Position numbers and translations under genes: made by a program. A stretch of DNA of 9,706 bases, from NCBI GenBank assembly GCA_005772945.1, contig SXIE01000084.1, forward strand, positions 1 to 9,706. Direction: 5' to 3'. The notes beneath the pieces are model-generated. The model made no database searches. It was not told where the DNA came from and saw nothing but the letters and a program-made list of their open reading frames with translations. The DNA comes from Pseudomonadota bacterium (GTDB lineage Bacteria > Myxococcota > UBA9042 > PHBI01). Shown in pieces: positions 6,188-9,706 of the stretch (positions are counted from its first letter, which is position 1; each line of letters starts with the position of its first letter).

Positions 6188-6973
6188 ATGCAAGGGTCCG
6201 CCGCCCGCGCGTTCGTTCCCGAGCGGTTCGCGCTGTCGCCGCTCAGCGACGACACCCCGCTGCTCAGCGATGCGGCGGCGTTACGCGCGGCGGCCGTGCT
6301 GCGTGGCTATCTCTTCTTCCGGCAGCTCGTGTCCGCCGCGGCGCTCGGTCCGGTGCGCGCGTTCGTGCGTGCGTTCGGCGCCGCCGCGGGCTGGTTCCAC
6401 GCGGACGACGCGAATCCCCCGTGGGTCGAGGCGGTGCCGGGGGTGCAGCTGGCGGGGCGCGGTTTCGATGACCCGGCGTGGATCCGACTGCAGCAGGACC
6501 TCAACCGGCTGCCGGCGTTCCACGCGCTCGGCGAGGACCCGCGCGTGCTGGAGGTCCTCGGCGCCGTCTATGGCGAGCCGGCCCGCGGCGCCACGACGCA
6601 CCTCTGCTGGATCAAGCTCCCCGGCAGCCCGCAGCATACGACCCTGCCGCACCAGGACCGCTACTACGTGCCCGCCTGCGAAGACCTCTGGACCGCCTGG
6701 TATCCCCTGGTGCCGACGCCGTTTGCGCTCGGCCCGCTTGCGGTGATCGCGGGCTCGCATCGCTCCGGCCTCTGGCACCACACCCACGCCCTCGCCGGGA
6801 TCGACGTGCCCGACGGGAGCGCCTGGGATTCGAGCGAGGTCCTGCCCGGCGACGTCCTGCTCTTTGGCGGCCTGACCGTCCACGCGGGCTGGGCCAACGT
6901 CTCGGCCGATCGCGTGCGCGTGTCGGCCGACGTCCGGTTTCGCCGCGCCTCGAGCCCTCCTGGCGTCCTCTAA
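6188..6973 (+). CDS. Phytanoyl-CoA dioxygenase (PhyH)-like Fe(II)/2-oxoglutarate oxygenase
   Basis: The product has 261 residues. The jelly-roll signature is present: H155-Q-D157 (LPHQDRYYV) and the distal H232 (GLTVHAGWANVS) make the 2-His-1-carboxylate iron site. R242 or R244 (DRVRVSADVRF) sits where the 2-oxoglutarate-binding Arg is expected. Between them, FALGPLAVIAGSHRSGLW (179-196) and LPGDVLLFGGLTVH (219-232) are typical PhyH core strands. The length fits small bacterial PhyH proteins, which hydroxylate varied small molecules; the phytanoyl-CoA substrate of the name should not be assumed. It has no signal peptide, so it acts in the cytoplasm. It follows the duplicated-domain lipoprotein by 49 nt on the same strand and could add a hydroxyl group in the pathway of the upstream operon. 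That link is only positional. Confidence 0.9.
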   Translation: MQGSAARAFVPERFALSPLSDDTPLLSDAAALRAAAVLRGYLFFRQLVSAAALGPVRAFVRAFGAAAGWFHADDANPPWVEAVPGVQLAGRGFDDPAWIRLQQDLNRLPAFHALGEDPRVLEVLGAVYGEPARGATTHLCWIKLPGSPQHTTLPHQDRYYVPACEDLWTAWYPLVPTPFALGPLAVIAGSHRSGLWHHTHALAGIDVPDGSAWDSSEVLPGDVLLFGGLTVHAGWANVSADRVRVSADVRFRRASSPPGVL

Positions 6974-7007
6974 CCTGCGCGCGCGCATCGCTGCGGTGCC
7001 CAGCCGT

Positions 7008-8870
7008 TCAGGGGTAGACGACCCCGGTCGATGCCGGACAGTAGAAGGCGGGGTTCGTCAGCACGTCGTCGTCGTAGTTCGAGCTGTACGTGTTCTTGGT
7101 CGCGCTCCGGACCACGAGTGCGCCTCCACTCCCTGTCCACGAGACGTAGTTGAGGGAGATGACGCCGTTCGTAGTCGACGCGGCGTTCGCGGCGCTGCAC
7201 GCGGTCTCGCCGACCGCGAACGCGATCGCCGTGCTGTGGCCGCCGATAGCCTCGGAGACATCGTTATGTATCGCTTCGAAGCCATCGAGGCGTCTCACCC
7301 AGAGACCTCGCATGTTCACGCCCAGCTGCTTGGTCTTGACGGTGTTGTTGCTGACCTGGCTTCCGGCGTTGCCGCTGCTGCCCTGGACGACGATGCCGTA
7401 GCCGTCCGCGGCGGCGCCGGATCCGGCGACCGAGTTGCCGAGCACCTTGATGGTCCCGAGCGAGCCCTCGACCTTGATGCCGTGGGACCGTCCGGCCAGG
7501 GCGGGTCCGGCCACGCTGGTGCCGTTGACGATCGGGGTGATGGTGTTGCTGCTGATGTTCGAGGTCGTGCACCCCTGGCACTTGATGCCGTGGTTGAGGT
7601 TGTCGACCTCGATCCAGTTGCCGCGGATGTCGACCATCGGATGGTACTTCGCCGCGCCGTGATAGCTCGCGGCGATACCGGCGACGACCACGGATTGCCC
7701 CCCGGCGCAGCCGCACTGGGCGTCGGAGGTACACGCCACCGCCGTATTCGCGCTGCACCGCCCTGCCGTGCAGGTCGTCACCCCGCAGTCGGTGTCGACG
7801 TCGCAAGCGAGCGCGCTGTTGGTACCGCAGTAGTGGGGCCCGTCGACGACGACGTGGTTGTTCTCGATGACGACGGGCTTCACCGGATTGCCCGACGTGC
7901 CCGTCGCGAAGGCGAGCCCGTCGTTCCAGTGCTCGACGGTGATCCCGCAGGCGTTCCCCCACTGGGCCCCGATGCCGCGGATGTCGTTGTGGCGAATCGT
8001 CGTATTCGTGCCGCCGTTGCGGACGAAGATCGCGTCCTGGGCCGGATCGCGAATGGTGAGGTACTCGAGGGTCGTGTGCTCGACCGCCGATAGGGCGATG
8101 AGCACCGACAGCGCCGTGGGCTTCGCCGTGGCCCAGGTGACCGCGGCCTTCCCAGCCGTGCCGACCAGCTTCAACTTGCGAATGCGGATGTAGGAGTTGC
8201 CGCAGCCATAGCCGCTGTTGCTGATGAGTTCGAGCGCGCCTGGCATCCCGATGTCCGCGCCACAGCCGGCTGTCTGGGTTGGCTTGCCGTCCTTGAGAAC
8301 GACGTTCGCCGGCGCGATGCCGGGCGTCTTGCCGCGCACGAGCACGCTCGTGTCGCCCTCGCCGACGAGCTCCACGAGGGTGCCGATGCGCAGGACGCAG
8401 GCGTCCACCAGGTAGGTGCCGGCCGGGACGAACACGCGCCCGCCGCCCGCCGCGGCGACCGCGTCGAGAGCCTTCTGGATCGCCGGGCAGGCGTTGGTCT
8501 TGCCGGTCGGGTCGGCGAGGTAGGGGCTGCTCACAATGTTGGCGTAGCCCGGCGCGTAGAGGCACGCCCCGTTGCGGCAGCCGAACCCGCAAGGGGTGCC
8601 GACGGCCGCGCTCACGGTGCCCCACGCGGTGCACGTCGACTGCATCACGGTTTGGCCGCTGCAGTAGTCGGACGTCGGCGCGGAGTCGCTCAGCACGATG
8701 CCCATGACGAAGGGGTCGTTCTGGGGGTCGTATTGCTTGCTGCACACGGTGAGCGCCGGGTCCAACCCGTCGAGGGGCGCGGACTCCGCGGGAATGGGGT
8801 CCAGGCCGTCGCACGCGGAGACGGATCCGATGAGCAGGATGACGGCCTCCAAATGATGACTAGTTGTCAT
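7008..8870 (-). CDS. Secreted lipoprotein with pectate-lyase-like parallel beta-helix and Cys-rich insert
   Basis: The product has 620 residues from the ATG at 8870-8868, preceded by AAGGAG 7 nt upstream; an open extension to 9128 is Arg-rich and unlikely to be coding. The signal ends VSAC, giving C20 as the lipidated residue. Residues 40-105 are Cys-rich (TPCGFGCRNGACLY, 92-105). From 119, DPTGKTNACPAIQKALDAVA and GGGRVFVPAGTYLV match the start of pectate_lyase_3/GH28-type beta-helix proteins. Rungs with NxI and HGI patterns follow (TIRHNDIRGIG, VVIENNHVVV, HGIKCQGC, SHGIKVEGS, ISLNYVS) to the end. At 348-388 eight cysteines interrupt the helix. The fold is well supported; whether the protein cuts a polysaccharide is unknown, as no catalytic residues can be assigned. 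The gene converges on the PhyH-like gene (34 nt apart) and diverges from the anSME-type gene. Confidence 0.88.
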   Translation of the reverse strand: MTTSHHLEAVILLIGSVSACDGLDPIPAESAPLDGLDPALTVCSKQYDPQNDPFVMGIVLSDSAPTSDYCSGQTVMQSTCTAWGTVSAAVGTPCGFGCRNGACLYAPGYANIVSSPYLADPTGKTNACPAIQKALDAVAAAGGGRVFVPAGTYLVDACVLRIGTLVELVGEGDTSVLVRGKTPGIAPANVVLKDGKPTQTAGCGADIGMPGALELISNSGYGCGNSYIRIRKLKLVGTAGKAAVTWATAKPTALSVLIALSAVEHTTLEYLTIRDPAQDAIFVRNGGTNTTIRHNDIRGIGAQWGNACGITVEHWNDGLAFATGTSGNPVKPVVIENNHVVVDGPHYCGTNSALACDVDTDCGVTTCTAGRCSANTAVACTSDAQCGCAGGQSVVVAGIAASYHGAAKYHPMVDIRGNWIEVDNLNHGIKCQGCTTSNISSNTITPIVNGTSVAGPALAGRSHGIKVEGSLGTIKVLGNSVAGSGAAADGYGIVVQGSSGNAGSQVSNNTVKTKQLGVNMRGLWVRRLDGFEAIHNDVSEAIGGHSTAIAFAVGETACSAANAASTTNGVISLNYVSWTGSGGALVVRSATKNTYSSNYDDDVLTNPAFYCPASTGVVYP

Positions 8871-8877
8871 TCGGTTT

Positions 8878-8883
8878 CTCCTT
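8878..8883 (-). promoter_or_regulatory. Shine-Dalgarno AAGGAG that sets the start of the beta-helix lipoprotein
   Basis: On the minus strand AAGGAG lies 7 nt before the ATG at 8870. This optimal spacing, with a clean lipoprotein signal right after it, rules out the longer frame starting at 9128. Confidence 0.75.
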
Positions 8884-9034
8884 GGGGGCCACCTAGCATG
8901 GCGAAAATGCAGGCCGCAAGGAACGGGCGCGATGCGGGCTAGAATGGCTCTAATAGCCATCCATGACCAGCACTTCGACGGACGGATGGACGGCGCTCCT
9001 CGCCCAGAAATAGGCGACTGAGCATTCGCCACAT

Positions 9035-9061
9035 GCCGATATCGGCGCGTTGACACGCGCC
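9035..9061. promoter_or_regulatory. Overlapping palindromes at the anSME promoter, candidate operator
   Basis: GCCGATATCGGC at 9035-9046 is a perfect 12-bp palindrome. It overlaps a second perfect inverted repeat, GGCGCGT-TGAC-ACGCGCC at 9044-9061. The second repeat covers the -35 hexamer of the rightward promoter, so a protein bound there would block RNA polymerase. No regulator gene is adjacent in the window. Confidence 0.4.
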
Positions 9062-9077
9062 TCGAGGGTGTTAGCGT
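9050..9077 (+). promoter_or_regulatory. Sigma-70-like promoter for the anSME-type gene
   Basis: A consensus -35 TTGACA (9050-9055) is separated by 16 nt from TAGCGT (9072-9077), which keeps the TA...T of a -10 element. Transcription would begin near 9084 and leave a leader of about 29 nt with the GGAG site at 9104-9107. Confidence 0.55.
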
Positions 9078-9103
9078 CGCGCCGCCGCGTGTCGCGGGCG
9101 AAC

Positions 9104-9107
9104 GGAG
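9104..9107 (+). promoter_or_regulatory. GGAG ribosome binding site deciding the anSME start
   Basis: GGAG lies 5 nt before GTG 9113 and 8 nt before TTG 9116. The in-frame ATG at 9137 is too far and would cut into the conserved KPxGxxCN lead-in, so the start is GTG 9113 (or TTG 9116). Confidence 0.55.
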
Positions 9108-9112
9108 CCGAC

Positions 9113-9706
9113 GTGTTGGCTGCTCCATTCAACGTTATGGCCAAGCCGGCGGGCGCCGCCTGCAACCTGGCGTGTACGTATTGCTTCTACCGCGACCGCG
9201 ACGACGCGGCCGCGCCGCGCATGTCGGACGCGGTCCTCGAGGGCTTCGTGCGCGGGATGTTCGTGGCTCACGCGGGCCAGCCCATCGTGCGCTTCGACTG
9301 GCAGGGGGGCGAGCCGACCTTGTGCGGGCTCGACTTCTTCGAGCGCGCGGTCGCGCTGCAGCGGCGGTTCGCGCGCGTCGGGCAGACCGTCGAGAATGCG
9401 CTGCAGACGAACGGTCTCTTGCTCGACGACGCCTGGGGGGCGTTCCTCGCGCGCCATGGTTTTCTGGTCGGGCTCTCGGTCGATGGGCCGCCCGCAATTC
9501 ACGACGCGGGGCGCGTCGATCGTGGGGGCGCGCCGTCGTTCGAGCGCGTGATGCGCGCCGTCGCGCTGCTTCGTCGCCATGGCGCGGAGTTCAACGTGCT
9601 CGCGGTCGTGACGGCCGAGAGCGCGCGCGAGCCGGCGGCGGTCTACGGCTTCCTGCGCGAGCTGACGCCGTACCTGCAGCTCATCCCATGCGTCGACCGG
9701 GTCGGA
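9113..9706 (+). CDS. Anaerobic sulfatase-maturating-type radical SAM enzyme (partial, runs off right edge)
   Basis: The first 198 residues are present and the frame is open at the window end. FNVMAKPAGAACNLACTYCFY (from residue 6) carries the radical SAM cysteines C17, C21 and C24 with the family's KPxGxxCN lead and CFY tail. Then come FDWQGGEPTLCGLDFF (residues 62-77), ALQTNGLLL, GLSVDGPPAIHD and YLQLIPCVDRV near the end, all hallmarks of anSME/AslB-type enzymes. These oxidise a Cys or Ser in sulfatases to formylglycine in the cytoplasm, using SAM and later auxiliary clusters. The catalytic Asp and the SPASM cysteines lie beyond the window and cannot be checked. No sulfatase is visible here; one would be expected nearby or elsewhere. 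Some relatives act on other protein or peptide substrates. Divergent from the beta-helix lipoprotein, which is at least compatible with use of a sulfated polysaccharide. Confidence 0.92.
   Translation, partial: MLAAPFNVMAKPAGAACNLACTYCFYRDRDDAAAPRMSDAVLEGFVRGMFVAHAGQPIVRFDWQGGEPTLCGLDFFERAVALQRRFARVGQTVENALQTNGLLLDDAWGAFLARHGFLVGLSVDGPPAIHDAGRVDRGGAPSFERVMRAVALLRRHGAEFNVLAVVTAESAREPAAVYGFLRELTPYLQLIPCVDRVG

Larger units (their letters stand above)
8871..9112. other. 242-nt divergent intergenic region between beta-helix lipoprotein and anSME-type gene
   Basis: This stretch holds no gene. It looks less GC-rich than the flanking coding DNA, as expected of a control region. It contains the Shine-Dalgarno of the leftward gene, the promoter and ribosome binding site of the rightward gene, and three inverted repeats: GGCTA-N12-TAGCC at 8938-8959, GCCGATATCGGC at 9035-9046 and GGCGCGT-TGAC-ACGCGCC at 9044-9061. 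A leftward promoter is not clear; TTGCGG (8919-8914) and TAGGTG (8895-8890) on the minus strand are a weak candidate with 18-nt spacing. Confidence 0.6.

Noticed and set aside
6974..7007. Terminator between the convergent PhyH-like and beta-helix genes
   Set aside because: Only a weak 5-bp stem with a wobble pair can be drawn and there is no T-run on either strand.
6996..8093. 365-residue forward frame opposite the beta-helix gene
   Set aside because: Val/Asp/Arg-rich shadow typical of GC-rich DNA, with no motif or ribosome binding site.
7264..8814. 516-residue leftward frame inside the beta-helix gene
   Set aside because: Arg/His-rich shadow in another frame of the same strand; the overlapping frame has a signal peptide, lipobox and clear fold.

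Overview
The window is about 70% GC with dense, short-spaced genes. It carries several lipoproteins with acidic/Thr-rich linkers and Cys-rich inserts of the 'CxSDxQCG' kind. This style is typical of Myxococcota (Polyangiales-like, formerly Deltaproteobacteria). That assignment rests on style and composition, not on any marker gene.

Left edge (1-492): a leftward coiled-coil start that could be an IS66-type transposase N-terminus is cut by the window edge. Next to it is a small forward Cro/C1-type HTH protein that resembles the C-terminal half of MqsA/YgiT-like antitoxins. This part looks less GC-rich than the rest, suggesting an accessory or decayed segment.

Central cluster (496-4692): a leftward LuxR-type regulator with a Cys-bearing PAS-like domain is divergent from three tightly coupled genes. 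These encode a radical SAM enzyme with extra C-terminal cysteines, a chorismatase-like (FkbO/Hyg5/XanB2-type, YjgF/Rid-fold) protein and an MFS transporter. Both junctions in the trio are 4-nt ATGA overlaps, so the three are almost certainly made together. The shared intergenic region holds a perfect GTGAG-N6-CTCAC inverted repeat. The trio looks like a compact make-and-export unit for a small molecule; its product cannot be named from sequence.

Following same-strand genes (4697-6973): two putative lipoproteins, the second with a clear tandem duplication of a ~105-residue domain, and a PhyH-like Fe(II)/2-oxoglutarate dioxygenase with an intact HxD...H facial triad. Gaps of 4, 65 and 49 nt allow read-through from the trio, but the functional link is uncertain.

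Right part (7008-9706): a leftward secreted lipoprotein with a pectate-lyase-like parallel beta-helix and a Cys-rich insert. Divergent from it is the start of an anaerobic sulfatase-maturase-type radical SAM gene (anSME), which runs off the window. The 242-nt region between them has a good sigma-70-like promoter (TTGACA-N16-TAGCGT) with two perfect palindromes at or next to its -35. No tRNA, rRNA, CRISPR array or clear terminator was seen.
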